Shown piece after piece: positions 21,280 to 30,921 of a stretch of 64,000 nucleotides of DNA. Source of the stretch: Vibrio splendidus. Lineage in GTDB: Bacteria > Pseudomonadota > Gammaproteobacteria > Enterobacterales > Vibrionaceae. The notes under the pieces were generated by a model. It saw nothing but the letters and a program-made list of their open reading frames with translations. It made no database searches and was not told the origin of the DNA. The first letter of the stretch is position 1, and the number at the start of each line of letters is the position of its first letter. A program made the translations under genes and the position numbers. The stretch covers positions 310,001 to 374,000 of the forward strand of contig NZ_LNRF01000002.1 of assembly GCF_001557875.1 (NCBI RefSeq), in the 5' to 3' direction.

Positions 21280-23469
21280 CTAAAGCTTTGTCCAAGCGTC
21301 CTGCCAGTACTGGCTGTCACCTGGAGCATAAGACGCGCTTGCACACCAACCTGTGTATGGCCACGGCTTACATTCGTATAAACCATTGTCAGTGCCTACC
21401 ACGATGTCGCCCGCTTCATAGTTCGTTCCTGCTTCGTACGGAGGGTAGTCACCTGGAGGTGGCGTTGTACCGCCCTCTTCTTTGATAGCGAATGAATTAT
21501 CGACCATCACCATTTCACCGTCTGTCGCAGTACCAACCACTTCAAGCTGGTACTGACCTTCTGCAACATCACTCAGGTCCATAGTAATCGTGCGGCTATC
21601 AGTTAGACTCACGTTAGTCTGTTCAACCACAGCACCCACGCTATTGATCACCGTTGCGGTTACATCAAGCGCTTCGTTTGACGCTAGTGTGAACTGTAAA
21701 CGTACGTTGCCATTATCTAGAATGTATTCCGACTGAAGACCAGATACACTTAGCTCTAAATCACCACCTGGATCAGGGTTGCCGCCACATGAACTGTCTG
21801 ACGATTTTTTCCAAACACCCCACTCACCTGTCGTTCCCGGCTCTTCGCCACGAGTATACCAACCTGCAACCCACGTTGCTCCATCATGCGATACTTGGTC
21901 ACCTTCAACATAAACGGTATCGGCATCCCATGCCGCTGCACAGTTAGAACCATCAGTCACTGACACTTTACGCTCAGCGGTTACAGTTTGATTTGCACTG
22001 TCGGTTACACTGTATACCAATGTGTAGTTACCAATTTCATTCACATCGACACTACCAGTGTGTGTAATTGAGCTTGTTAGGTCACCATCTTCAGCATCAT
22101 TGGCAGCCACACCCGCCATAGCATCAAACGCAGTTCCCAACACAACAGTTGTGTCAGACACGCCATTAAATACAGGCTTCTGGCTATAAACCTCTACTGT
22201 TCTCGCTTTAGTGGTTTCGTTGTTATCGCTGTCTTTCACACGGTAAGTGAGTACGTAAGTGCCAATAACACTGGTTTCAACGTAACCTTCAACATCAATT
22301 GATGATGTTAAGTCGCCATCTTCTTTATCTGTTGCTGTTACGCCTTCTATTGGGTCGAAAACCGTTCCGTGAAGAACACGCGTATTCTCAACACCTTTCA
22401 TTACTGGCTCACCTTCAACCGGTGGTGGCGTCACTTGACCATGGACAAACGGGCCGTAGTCTTTAATAAACTGCTCGTTGTATTGTTGACCAGCTTTGTT
22501 AGTACCCATGTCCCAGTTGATAGACCAAGTCATCACACCACGTAGCGGTTGGCCTTGCGCCGTTAGGCTATCAAATGCGTCGTATAAATCTTGTGGCTCT
22601 TGCACAAAACCCGTTGCTGCGGCATCGATACTTGAAGGAATACCAAACACGAGCTTGTCATGTGGGATCTTGTGGAAGCCACGCGTTCCGTTGATAAGTG
22701 AATCAGAGATGTAGTAGATGAACTCTTCTTTTAACGCATCGTTGTTTTGAGCAATCCAGCCCACACCGTCAACCCAGATGCCATCACCACCTTGGTTGTA
22801 GAACTGTGGGTTAATCCAGTCGTAATAACCTTCTAGATTATCGATATAAGGAACGTACTTGCCGCCAGTCGTCAGATAAGGAAACTCCGGCGCCATGGTA
22901 ATAAGGAAGTTTTTACCTTGTGCGCGGTAGTGGTCTTTCACTAGCTTAAGCGCATCAGGAATCACGGTTTGATTGTTTGCTGCGGTTACGGCTGCTTGTT
23001 CAAGATCGATATCTAGACCATCGAAACCGTAACGCTCAGTAAGACGGATTATCTCATCAGCAAACGCTCTTTCATCACCAGTTTCAAGCTCTACGTGTGC
23101 ATCAGCACCACCCAGCGCTATCAGTACAGAACGACCTTGCTTGTTGAGTTCAGAGATTTGGTCAATAAATTGTTCTTCTGAAAGCCCAATGGTTGGGTCC
23201 AGTTTAAAAGTTGGGATTCGACCATCTGCCACATCGTACACTTTCATGAATGACACATTCACGATGTTGTACATTGGGTTTACTTCATCCAGTGTCACAC
23301 ATGGCGCATTACCACCTTGGTAGCCGCCACCGTCACACCAGTTATGCCAATAGCCAACCACGACGCCAGAGTCTGGATTCGTCATATCTGAACCATTCGC
23401 ATAAACAGCGCCAGACATAGCCGCCATGCCGACCGATACTGCTAATTGTAGAGCTTTACGTTTCAACAT
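21280..23469 (-). CDS. Secreted modular chitinase (GH18 with chitin-binding modules)
   Basis: 729 residues. Start at 23469 is chosen because AAGGAAG precedes it and a signal peptide follows directly (MLKRKALQLAVSVGMAAMSG to VYA). The GH18 domain covers about 30-345 with the catalytic DGLDIDLEQ (DxxDxDxE) near residue 155. Two Ig-like DUF5011/HYR-type repeats (each with EDGDLTSSI) occupy roughly 360-510. A CBM5/12 chitin-binding module follows (AAWDADTVYVEGDQVSHDG ... GVWKK), then another beta domain and a second carbohydrate-binding module at the C-terminus (GTNYEAGDIVVGTDNGLYEC). It degrades chitin outside the cell; monocistronic with terminator. Confidence 0.93.
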   Translation of the reverse strand: MLKRKALQLAVSVGMAAMSGAVYANGSDMTNPDSGVVVGYWHNWCDGGGYQGGNAPCVTLDEVNPMYNIVNVSFMKVYDVADGRIPTFKLDPTIGLSEEQFIDQISELNKQGRSVLIALGGADAHVELETGDERAFADEIIRLTERYGFDGLDIDLEQAAVTAANNQTVIPDALKLVKDHYRAQGKNFLITMAPEFPYLTTGGKYVPYIDNLEGYYDWINPQFYNQGGDGIWVDGVGWIAQNNDALKEEFIYYISDSLINGTRGFHKIPHDKLVFGIPSSIDAAATGFVQEPQDLYDAFDSLTAQGQPLRGVMTWSINWDMGTNKAGQQYNEQFIKDYGPFVHGQVTPPPVEGEPVMKGVENTRVLHGTVFDPIEGVTATDKEDGDLTSSIDVEGYVETSVIGTYVLTYRVKDSDNNETTKARTVEVYSQKPVFNGVSDTTVVLGTAFDAMAGVAANDAEDGDLTSSITHTGSVDVNEIGNYTLVYSVTDSANQTVTAERKVSVTDGSNCAAAWDADTVYVEGDQVSHDGATWVAGWYTRGEEPGTTGEWGVWKKSSDSSCGGNPDPGGDLELSVSGLQSEYILDNGNVRLQFTLASNEALDVTATVINSVGAVVEQTNVSLTDSRTITMDLSDVAEGQYQLEVVGTATDGEMVMVDNSFAIKEEGGTTPPPGDYPPYEAGTNYEAGDIVVGTDNGLYECKPWPYTGWCASASYAPGDSQYWQDAWTKL

Positions 23470-23957
23470 TAGTCCCACTTCCTTACTTAACAGCTGTGCC
23501 AATCACAACCGAACCAATTCATTGTAATCATGAATATTTATAGAGAAGTAATGGAATTTATAGGAAAAGATGACCTTTGATTTAACTTGTGATTTTAAGT
23601 CACAGATTGAATATCAGAATCAATATGATTTTGACTTTTCATTCAAACTGAAATTCTAAAATCTGTTGTTTTCGATCGAATACATTGACCATGGAAATAT
23701 TTAATCAACCTTAATTCACTAAGATAATTAACCAAAAATATAAAAAATCACCAATAGGAAAAAACGAACTTTAAATCGGCAAAAATCACCCCCAAACATA
23801 CCGTAATTACTGACCTCAGACCAGATGCCGTTGCGAGTGATATCACCAAAATAGCCTGGATATAGTCATCACACATGTGTTAGCGATACACACGTATAAC
23901 GGAATATAAGAGTAAGAATTTGTGGGATTTTGAATCTATACGCCGGAAATCTTTCAG
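23470..23957. other. Intergenic region upstream of chitinase
   Basis: About 490 AT-rich bases with no gene I can support. It contains an inverted repeat TGTGA-N7-TCACA at 23588-23604, which resembles a CRP site but has a 7-base spacer. It must hold the chitinase promoter, and the minus-strand DHH gene ends on its far side without an obvious terminator. Confidence 0.5.
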
Positions 23958-24956
23958 TTAACCCTCAGCACCAGATGAATAATATGCATCCAATAGTGAA
24001 ATAAAATTCACCTTATCAAGTTCATTAAGTTGATTAATTCCAGCCGCTGCTTTTCTTCCTCCGCCAGTTACAAAGCTTGAGCAAATTTCGTCCGCGCCCG
24101 TTCTGTTTGATAATGGTGCCCGTAAACTCACCGTGTAAGACTCGCCATCTTGGTTTTCCGTTAATACAGCTTGCGCTCGGTTTGGGTCTTGATTAACGAT
24201 TTCATTACCAAATACGCCACTGATGCGCCTTGCCCAAGTCTCACCTGGTAGTTCAAACACACGTGCGACTTCACTTTCATAAACAGGAGCAAGGTTTGAT
24301 AACTGCTGGTGATCATTTTGATAAGCAGCTCGTAGTCGATAAAACACAGAGTCTTTATCATCCAAAAGATCAAACGGATTCGGGTATTGAGAAAGGATTT
24401 GGTAGAGTTCAGCTGGCGTGAAATGCAAATCACTGAGTGACGAGCCGTAACCGTTGTAGTTAACCAAGGTACCTAGCTCTTCTAAAAACTCTGTTTGAGA
24501 TTCATCGAATCCATTTTCATCCGCAAGCCGCGTGGCCACAGTTTTTAGATTATCTCCAAAGGCAGCCGCGATTGCCCAAGCCACATACGTACCATTCAGC
24601 TTCTGGTTGATCAGCAAGCTCGTGCAACTCTCCGGCGCGGTATCAATCAAAGTATCTAAATGCTTAGAAGTTGGGACATCCCCTGTTCGGTGGTGATCGC
24701 AATAAAATACATTGATGTTGGCGTCTAGCAGTGAGTGCAATGCAGGTAGGTTTTTCTCCATCGACACATCTAAAACGGTAACGGATGATACGTCACCTTG
24801 TTTGCCCGGCTCCGTAATTTGAGTAACAACTTGAGATACCAACTTAATATCACGCTTTACACCAGTAATGAGCACGCTCTCTCTCGGCTCACTTAATCGC
24901 AGTTGTAACAACGCGATTATGCCATCTGCATCTCCATTAAATACGTCGTAGTGCAT
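23958..24956 (-). CDS. DHH-family phosphoesterase
   Basis: 332 residues. The DHH motifs are visible: NGDADGIIALLQLR (motif I), VLDVSMEKN, YCDHHRTGD (DHH) and a DHHA1-like C-terminus GGGRKAAAGINQL. Relatives include RecJ, oligoribonuclease NrnA and PPases; at this length it is NrnA/pAp-phosphatase-sized, but the motif spacing differs and the substrate cannot be named. Monocistronic. Confidence 0.8.
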   Translation of the reverse strand: MHYDVFNGDADGIIALLQLRLSEPRESVLITGVKRDIKLVSQVVTQITEPGKQGDVSSVTVLDVSMEKNLPALHSLLDANINVFYCDHHRTGDVPTSKHLDTLIDTAPESCTSLLINQKLNGTYVAWAIAAAFGDNLKTVATRLADENGFDESQTEFLEELGTLVNYNGYGSSLSDLHFTPAELYQILSQYPNPFDLLDDKDSVFYRLRAAYQNDHQQLSNLAPVYESEVARVFELPGETWARRISGVFGNEIVNQDPNRAQAVLTENQDGESYTVSLRAPLSNRTGADEICSSFVTGGGRKAAAGINQLNELDKVNFISLLDAYYSSGAEG

Positions 24957-25128
24957 GTTGTTCCTCTTCCTATAGATTTAACCGATTGTCAGAAACGGGC
25001 CAATTCGTTCGTTTAGTCGATAGTCTGTCATTATTTTAGTTATATTTCACAGATACTTAAGTCTATTTTGGAATGCCTTATTCTTATTTCTATCGGTTCA
25101 TGAACTTGCCTATCCATTAGGCACAAAA

Positions 25129-25151
25129 AAGGCGCAGATAATCCGCGCCTT
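25129..25151 (-). terminator. Terminator of the chemoreceptor gene
   Basis: Stem AAGGCGC / GCGCCTT with a 9-base loop and AAAAAA on its plus-strand left side, forming a U-tract for the minus-strand transcript ending at 25198. Confidence 0.75.
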
Positions 25152-25197
25152 CGCTTGAGTTGTTTGGCTGCACTTCTTTAATGCAACTAGGTTGGTT

Positions 25198-26973
25198 CTA
25201 AGATGTCTTAAACTGCGCGACTGCTTTGTCCATGTCACTTGCTTGCTCTGCGACTTTATCGACTTCTACCAAGCAGTGCTGCGCTGACACGTTGTTATCG
25301 TTAGAAATGGTATTAAGTTCTGTGATTGAATCACTCACTTGCGTCATCACTGCGCCCTGCTCTTCAATTGCAGAAGCAATACGTTCAGAGTTACCTTGAA
25401 TGCTTTCCATATCGCTTAGGATGAGCTGTAGGCTTGCATCAAGTTCTTCTGAATCTTTTAGCGTTAGTTGGCCTTGTTGATTACACTCACCAATTTCTGT
25501 CATCGAAGCATTCATTTGGCTCTGAATTGCCGTTACTACACTGGTAATTTCAGTCGTTGATTGGTGCGTTCTGCTTGCCAGCGCTCGAACTTCATCTGCA
25601 ACCACCGCAAAGCCACGACCTTGTTCACCCGCACGTGCCGCCTCAATCGCTGCGTTCAGTGCCAGCAAGTTGGTTTGTTCTGCAATGCCTTGGATGATGT
25701 TTACTGCATCGCCGATTTGATCAACATGATGGTTCAGTGAACTGATCGAATCTTGGCTGCTTGAAAGGCGTTCAGACAACTGGGTGATGTTGCTGATGGT
25801 TTCAACTACCACTTCACGTCCTTTATCGGCATTCACTTTCGCTTGATGTACACCTTCTGCAGCAACCGATGTGCTTTCAGAAATTTCACCAATGGTGAGT
25901 ACCATCTCTTGAACTGAGGTTGTCATGGTTGAGGTATGGTTAGCCTGCACTTCAAACTGTTTGATTACTGACTCTAGCTCGTCATGCATGTTCGATGTGC
26001 TTTGTGTCAGTTGCAGTGACTTAGATTGAGACGCCGCGATTAAGCCTTCCAACTGATCAAGTAATTGGTTGAAGTATTGGCCTAAAGTACTGAGTTCGTC
26101 TTTGCCATCTAGGTGAGAACGAATAGACACGTCGTTTGAATCAACGATATTACGGATAACCGAAAGCAGTGACTCAATTTTGCCAATGATTGAACGGACG
26201 ATTAACCAACTGAACAGAATGATCGACACTAATAATGTAATACATAGGATGTTGTTGATCAGAGATAGCTTGTCCATCTCTCGTTGGGTTTCTTGGTCTA
26301 ACACCGCTGAGAACTCTTTAAATTGAGTTTCGATAGCATGAGAACCCGAACGAGCTTGCCCAAGTAGACCTTCAGTGTGCTTCAAGCCAATCACTCGCTT
26401 CTGCTCAACCACTTGGCGAGCCGCGTCGATCAAAGCAGCTGAACTACTCATATTCGAAGTTATAAAAAGAACACTCGGGTCAAACTCCCCCTTCTCAATT
26501 AAGTCATTGAACAGGTAAAGCTCAATTTTTTGTTCAGCACTGGCTGTCGCGCTGATGTTATCGAGTAAAACATGAAACTCGCCTAGCATGCCTTTGTCGC
26601 GTGCTAATCCATACACTTCACTCGCTTTTACTAAGTTAACAAAGCTTGTGTGGTAGGTTTCGATGTCTTCACGTAGGTGTGTGCTGTTGGCTAAGCCTAA
26701 ATCACTGAGCACTGTATCTAGCTCAGATTCAGACGCTAAGAATTTGTTGTAGTTTACGTCGAACTTGTCGAGGTATTTCATATCGCTACGCAGCAAGAAA
26801 TCTTTCTCGTTACGGCGAAGGTTGAGCAAGCGCACTTCAAGTTCTTTGGTTATTTGTTTGGCTTCGCTCATTTGAGCGGTGGTGTCTGCAAATTGTGATG
26901 TGGTAAACAGCAGTGAAATCATGCCGAAGATGGAGAACATCCCCAACGAGTAGAGCTTTTTCTTTATGTTCAT
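25198..26973 (-). CDS. Methyl-accepting chemotaxis protein with HBM-type sensor
   Basis: 591 residues. TM1 is at the N-terminus ([16 protein letters not shown]) and TM2 near 245-265 ([20 protein letters not shown]). Between them is an all-helical periplasmic domain containing [15 protein letters not shown], the hallmark of helical bimodular (HBM) sensors. A HAMP domain and the signalling hairpin follow, with the conserved tip [27 protein letters not shown]... (first part quoted in pieces: [16 protein letters not shown]). HBM receptors of known function sense TCA-cycle acids or similar organic acids; the ligand here is unknown. No C-terminal CheR-binding pentapeptide is seen. Confidence 0.92.
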   Translation of the reverse strand: MNIKKKLYSLGMFSIFGMISLLFTTSQFADTTAQMSEAKQITKELEVRLLNLRRNEKDFLLRSDMKYLDKFDVNYNKFLASESELDTVLSDLGLANSTHLREDIETYHTSFVNLVKASEVYGLARDKGMLGEFHVLLDNISATASAEQKIELYLFNDLIEKGEFDPSVLFITSNMSSSAALIDAARQVVEQKRVIGLKHTEGLLGQARSGSHAIETQFKEFSAVLDQETQREMDKLSLINNILCITLLVSIILFSWLIVRSIIGKIESLLSVIRNIVDSNDVSIRSHLDGKDELSTLGQYFNQLLDQLEGLIAASQSKSLQLTQSTSNMHDELESVIKQFEVQANHTSTMTTSVQEMVLTIGEISESTSVAAEGVHQAKVNADKGREVVVETISNITQLSERLSSSQDSISSLNHHVDQIGDAVNIIQGIAEQTNLLALNAAIEAARAGEQGRGFAVVADEVRALASRTHQSTTEITSVVTAIQSQMNASMTEIGECNQQGQLTLKDSEELDASLQLILSDMESIQGNSERIASAIEEQGAVMTQVSDSITELNTISNDNNVSAQHCLVEVDKVAEQASDMDKAVAQFKTS

Positions 26974-27348
26974 ATACGTGGCTCGTCTTTACTAAATTAA
27001 CTATGAGTATCTAAATAAATCGCATCAAAGAATGGATATCCAACTTGCGCGACCTGATTATTGTTATGGTTTTTATATCGATAATGAGCGTCTAAAACTG
27101 TGGCTTCTAAGTCCACTAGCTATGACGTTCTCAATTGCATTTAAACAGCAAATGAAACAGCCGACTAAAGTTAAATTTATCAATAACACAAATTTATTAC
27201 ATGTACATTAGTTGAATGATAAAAGTGAGAGACAGCTATTTGACGGAGTGTGAAGACCTGAGCGCCTTGCTATGTAAGACTTTGAATTAAAACACTTTGA
27301 ACTATTATTGAGCAGAGGGTTAGAAATGACGTTTTTTTGGCGTAAAAA
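26974..27348. other. Intergenic region between chemoreceptor and LysR gene
   Basis: About 375 bases, AT-rich, with no open frame with coding character. It should contain the chemoreceptor promoter; no defined site is assigned. Confidence 0.5.
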
Positions 27349-27367
27349 AGCCCACGCGAGGTGGGCT
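27344..27367 (-). terminator. Terminator of LysR-type gene
   Basis: AGCCCAC-gcgag-GTGGGCT stem with an A-run on the plus-strand left side; it terminates the minus-strand gene ending at 27394. Confidence 0.8.
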
Positions 27368-27393
27368 AATTGAAACAAACTCAATGATGGTAT

Positions 27394-28263
27394 TTATTTG
27401 TTTTGCAATGAAGTGATCTCATCATTCACCCACCCCAACAACTGCTTAGTGGCTTTCGACAACACCTGGTTCTGCCTAACAATATAACCGAGGCTGGTGC
27501 TCGAGAAGTTGGTCAATGGTGTCACTTTTGAATTCAGATGCTGCTTGGTTGATACCGCGAACTCCGGGACAATAGCCACACCAAAACCGGCTTCTGCCCA
27601 GTCGATTTGAGCATCGACACTCCCTACTTCCATCACCCTATAATTAGGTAGATTAAGGCTTGGTAAACCTTCATCAATGAAGTCACGCGTTCTCGTATCA
27701 TGGCCTAGTAAAATCAAACTAAGCTCTGCATCAGAATCTTGGATATCAAACCCATCGCCAAGCGCACACCAAGAAAGCTCTTGCAGCTTAGTGAAATAGA
27801 GTGACTCGTTGTGCTGTTCTTTGGCGATAACAAAACCAATATCCGCTTGAGCATTTTTAACTAAACTCGATGCCTGAGATGACGTGGTATTCAAGAGCGT
27901 AAGGTCAATACCGGGATACTGCGCTTTGAACTTCTGGAACGGGCGAATTAGCAAGAATCTAGAAATGATGTCGCTCACAGCAATGGTTAATGTCCCTACT
28001 TTAAGGTCGTTAATGGCATTGAGATCAGCCTGACAAATCTGCAGTTCGAGCAGCGTTCTTTGGCTTGTTTCCAATAGCCGTTCACCCGCTTGAGTCAATC
28101 GAAAAGGGCTTCTCTCTATCAACTTTATGCGTGTTTGTTGTTCTAATTGTTTCAAGTGCAAACTCACATTGGGCTGTGTCATATGAAGCGCATTAGCCGC
28201 TTTCCCAAAATGCTTGTACTCCGCAAGCGTCACAAACGTCTTCAACAAATGGATATCAAGCAT
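27394..28263 (-). CDS. LysR-family transcriptional regulator, divergent to purA
   Basis: 289 residues. The N-terminal winged helix LLKTFVTLAEYKHFGKAANA and LHMTQPNVSLHLKQLEQQ is classic LysR, followed by an effector domain (GTLTIAVSDIISRF). Two ATG codons are adjacent (28266, 28263); AGAGGAC gives better spacing to 28263. It is divergent from purA with about 210 bases between, so control of that purA copy is a reasonable guess. The pair encloses a palindromic repeat. Confidence 0.87.
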   Translation of the reverse strand: MLDIHLLKTFVTLAEYKHFGKAANALHMTQPNVSLHLKQLEQQTRIKLIERSPFRLTQAGERLLETSQRTLLELQICQADLNAINDLKVGTLTIAVSDIISRFLLIRPFQKFKAQYPGIDLTLLNTTSSQASSLVKNAQADIGFVIAKEQHNESLYFTKLQELSWCALGDGFDIQDSDAELSLILLGHDTRTRDFIDEGLPSLNLPNYRVMEVGSVDAQIDWAEAGFGVAIVPEFAVSTKQHLNSKVTPLTNFSSTSLGYIVRQNQVLSKATKQLLGWVNDEITSLQNK

Positions 28264-28310
28264 CATGTCCTCTCTTACGTGTTACTTCCAACTACAAAGT
28301 ATGTCCCATC

Positions 28311-28353
28311 CCGTCATTCCCTACAGTGAGGAACGAACATGATAGGGAATCTC
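28311..28353 (+). repeat. Palindromic interspersed repeat, copy C
   Basis: CCGTCATTCCCTACAGTGAG followed by GAACGAACATGATAGGGAATCTC; the arms ATTCCCTA / TAGGGAAT pair as a hairpin. The same skeleton is found at 2919-2989 (inverted) and 3010-3057. It sits in the LysR-purA divergent promoter region. Confidence 0.65.
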
Positions 28354-28472
28354 GTTTGTAGATTAAGACTTTAAATACATATGGAATCCTTATCAAGATA
28401 ATAAAGATAATTAATTTCTCTTATCCACCTTGTAGGCCTAACATGATTTCTCAATCAGTCAGGAGAAAAATT

Positions 28473-29732
28473 ATGCCATCTATTGTTGTTGTAGGCGCAA
28501 ACTGGGGCGACGAAGGCAAAGGCCGTATCGTTGATTTTTTAGCAGACAAAGCTTCTGCTAGCATTCGTTTTCAAGGCGGAAACAATGCAGGTCATACTGT
28601 GGTCAATGACTTCGGTACATTCAAACTGCACCAACTTCCTAGTGGTATTTTTAATCCTGATTGTACAGCGGTTCTTGGCCCTGGCATGGTGATCAGCCCA
28701 GCTGCGCTAACTGAAGAAATTGCAGAAGTACAAGCGGCTGGCATCAAAGTTAAAATGGCGATTTCAGACCGCGCGACACTGTGTCTGCCTTTACACGCTC
28801 TAGAAGATACACTTGAAGAAGAACGTTTAGGCGATGGCGCTTACGGTTCAACACGTCAAGGTATTGCGCCAGCGTACGGCGATCGCGTAATGAAAAAAGG
28901 CATTCTTGTAGGTTGGCTGAATCAGCCTGAGATTTTAGAGCAGCGCATTCAATTCTTACTTGATTGGAAGATGCCTCAGCTTAAAGCGCTATATCCTCAA
29001 TGTGACTTCTCTCAGAACGCTTCTGAAATGACTGAGTGGCTACTTGAAGTGACTAAAGCGTGGCGCCCGTTCATCTGCAACGTAACTGAGCCGCTAAAAG
29101 CATTGCAATCGCAAGACGCAAACCTATTATTCGAAGCTCAGTTAGGCGCAGGTCGCGACCTTGTCTACGGTGAATACCCTTGGACGACGTCTTCGAATGT
29201 AACTGCAGCTTATGCAGGCATTGGTAGCGGTTTACCTGCCCTTCGCCCTGAGCGTGTTATTGCCGTTGCTAAATCGTTCAGCTCGTCTGTTGGTACTGGC
29301 ACGCTAGTAACTGCAATGGAAGAGCAAGACAGCTTCCGCGAAAGCTCTAACGAATATGGTGCAACTACGGGCCGCCCTCGTGATATGGGTTACTTTGATG
29401 CAGTAGCAACTCGCAACGGTGTTGATCTGCAAGCTGCAACGGAAATCGCACTGACTAAAATCGATTGCCTATCTGGTTTGTCTGAACTTAAGATCTGTAC
29501 GGCTTACTCTGGTGAGCACACTGAAAACCCGATTTGGCCACAGACTGCTGAACTAAAGCCTGTATATGAAGATATGGCTGGCTGGGATGAAGACATCACA
29601 GGTTGCCGCACGTTTGAGAGCCTTCCTCAAGCAGCACAAGATTACGTGACTCGTATTGAAGAGCTGATGGGTGTGCCAATCGTGATGGTATCAGTAGGCC
29701 CAGAGCGTGAACAAATGATCATTCGTGGCTAG
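28473..29732 (+). CDS. purA: Adenylosuccinate synthetase (probable second, divergent copy)
   Basis: 419 residues; forms adenylosuccinate from IMP, aspartate and GTP. The ATG at 28473 has AGGAGA upstream; the frame to 28443 is rejected. Motifs are GANWGDEGKGRIVDFL (P-loop, catalytic Asp), FQGGNNAGHTVV (catalytic His), STRQGIAPAYGDRVMK, and the GTP/Asp loop EYGATTGRPRDMGYFD. The N-terminus PSIVVVGANWGDEGK differs from the usual gammaproteobacterial housekeeping form ([20 protein letters not shown]), and the neighbours (LysR, GGDEF) are not the usual ones, so I infer an accessory paralogue. The genome outside the window would decide. Confidence 0.92.
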   Translation: MPSIVVVGANWGDEGKGRIVDFLADKASASIRFQGGNNAGHTVVNDFGTFKLHQLPSGIFNPDCTAVLGPGMVISPAALTEEIAEVQAAGIKVKMAISDRATLCLPLHALEDTLEEERLGDGAYGSTRQGIAPAYGDRVMKKGILVGWLNQPEILEQRIQFLLDWKMPQLKALYPQCDFSQNASEMTEWLLEVTKAWRPFICNVTEPLKALQSQDANLLFEAQLGAGRDLVYGEYPWTTSSNVTAAYAGIGSGLPALRPERVIAVAKSFSSSVGTGTLVTAMEEQDSFRESSNEYGATTGRPRDMGYFDAVATRNGVDLQAATEIALTKIDCLSGLSELKICTAYSGEHTENPIWPQTAELKPVYEDMAGWDEDITGCRTFESLPQAAQDYVTRIEELMGVPIVMVSVGPEREQMIIRG

Positions 29733-29744
29733 TCGGTCAGCAGC

Positions 29745-29782
29745 TACATCTACATCTACATCTACATCTACATCTACATCTA
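29745..29782 (+). repeat. Hexanucleotide tandem repeat (TACATC)6
   Basis: Six perfect copies of TACATC plus TA between the purA stop and its terminator. It is non-coding. Copy number in such arrays is expected to vary by slippage. Confidence 0.9.
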
Positions 29783-29806
29783 AGCCCACACTAGTGGGCT
29801 TTTTTA
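29783..29806 (+). terminator. purA terminator
   Basis: AGCCCAC-acta-GTGGGCT followed by TTTTTT, directly after the hexanucleotide array. Confidence 0.9.
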
Positions 29807-29822
29807 CGTCTGTCACAAACAT

Positions 29823-30764
29823 CTAAATCTTGTTTTTCTTATTGAGGTACATGTTTTCATCGGACAGTTTTATTAGATTAATGATATTGAAGCTCCGAGA
29901 GTCAGCGATACCACAACCATATGAAAATCCGAGTGAAACTTCATCATCACAACGAAAGCTCTTAATGAAATCATGGAATTCAGCGTGAATTTTTTTGACC
30001 AACTCACGAGCAAAACCCGGCTCTTCTGAGTGTATGACGACAATGAATTCATCACCGCCAACTCTCGCCGATATAGTGTTGTACTTTGAATTATTTTTGA
30101 TGCATGACGCAAAGCCTGATATGTAATCATCACCTTTGAAGTGACCATAAGTATCATTGATGTATTTCAGGTTATCCAAATCAAAATACAAACAAACAAT
30201 CTCTCCATCGCTAATGTTTGCTTTGTTGAATTCATGGAAAAAGCCCCTTCGATTAAGCAGCGTAGTCATGATATCAAAATGACTGTTTTTGTATAAAATC
30301 CTGCTCTCTTCTTTTAACAGGATTTCAGAACGCAACAGAGTTGAAATGTTCTCAATCAAGTTAACTTGGCTTTCGGTATAAGTTGTTGGGCTTAAATCAA
30401 AAACCAAGAGCACCGCAAACACTTCTTCATCAATATCCCTAACAGGAACACCGCAAAAAGACTTATAGGCATCCATTCCTGTTGCAAAGGCGGATTCGCC
30501 ACCAGCATAACCACTCAAATAGACCGTGCGATTTTCATTATGTACATACTCACAAAAGCAGCTAATTTTGCTCTTATGTTGATTGCACGATATGTTTGAG
30601 GAGCTCCACACACTCTCAGAACCAGAGCAACTCAAATCAGAGATCATAATGATGCCTGCATTAGACGCATCCATTATGTCTCGTATGTTATCCAATATAG
30701 ATACCCATGTATCGACATCGATATTTCTTTGCATCCCTTCAGAAGAGAACTTATCAAAAAGCAT
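29823..30764 (-). CDS. GAF-like sensor diguanylate cyclase (GGDEF)
   Basis: 313 residues, no transmembrane helix. The N-terminal ~135 residues look like a GAF sensor (NAGIIMISDLS, FCGVPVRDIDEEVFAVLLVFD) and are rich in Cys/Ser. The GGDEF domain starts at FDIMTTLLNRRGFF and carries a canonical ISARVGGDEFIVVI site. No RxxD inhibitory site is seen. It should make c-di-GMP. It lies convergent to purA and upstream (in its own orientation) of nothing else; its closeness to the tad locus is suggestive only, although c-di-GMP commonly controls surface attachment. Confidence 0.87.
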   Translation of the reverse strand: MLFDKFSSEGMQRNIDVDTWVSILDNIRDIMDASNAGIIMISDLSCSGSESVWSSSNISCNQHKSKISCFCEYVHNENRTVYLSGYAGGESAFATGMDAYKSFCGVPVRDIDEEVFAVLLVFDLSPTTYTESQVNLIENISTLLRSEILLKEESRILYKNSHFDIMTTLLNRRGFFHEFNKANISDGEIVCLYFDLDNLKYINDTYGHFKGDDYISGFASCIKNNSKYNTISARVGGDEFIVVIHSEEPGFARELVKKIHAEFHDFIKSFRCDDEVSLGFSYGCGIADSRSFNIINLIKLSDENMYLNKKNKI

Positions 30765-30867
30765 TAATATTTCTTTAGTATCAGACAGTTAAACTTAATC
30801 GAATATTCATTAGTATACGTTGTAACAAAAATCCCAAGAGCGGTGTTCTAGGGCGGTTATTACCTAC

Positions 30868-30903
30868 CACTCAGCAACAACCAAGCACTAAGCAACAACC
30901 AAA
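30868..30903. repeat. Two-copy 18-bp tandem duplication
   Basis: CACTCAGCAACAACCAAG and CACTAAGCAACAACCAAA in tandem (16 of 18 identical), between the GGDEF gene start and the end of the OmpA-family gene. Confidence 0.7.
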
Positions 30904-30921
30904 CCCTACATCCTAATTTTC

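Noticed and set aside
23588..23604. TGTGA-N7-TCACA as a CRP site before the chitinase gene
   Set aside because: Spacer is 7 instead of 6 and it lies about 120 bases from the start; noted only as an inverted repeat.
28473..29732. purA as a PurZ (diaminopurine pathway) enzyme
   Set aside because: The P-loop catalytic Asp (WGDEGKG) and catalytic His (NAGHT) of ordinary PurA are kept; in PurZ the Asp is typically replaced.
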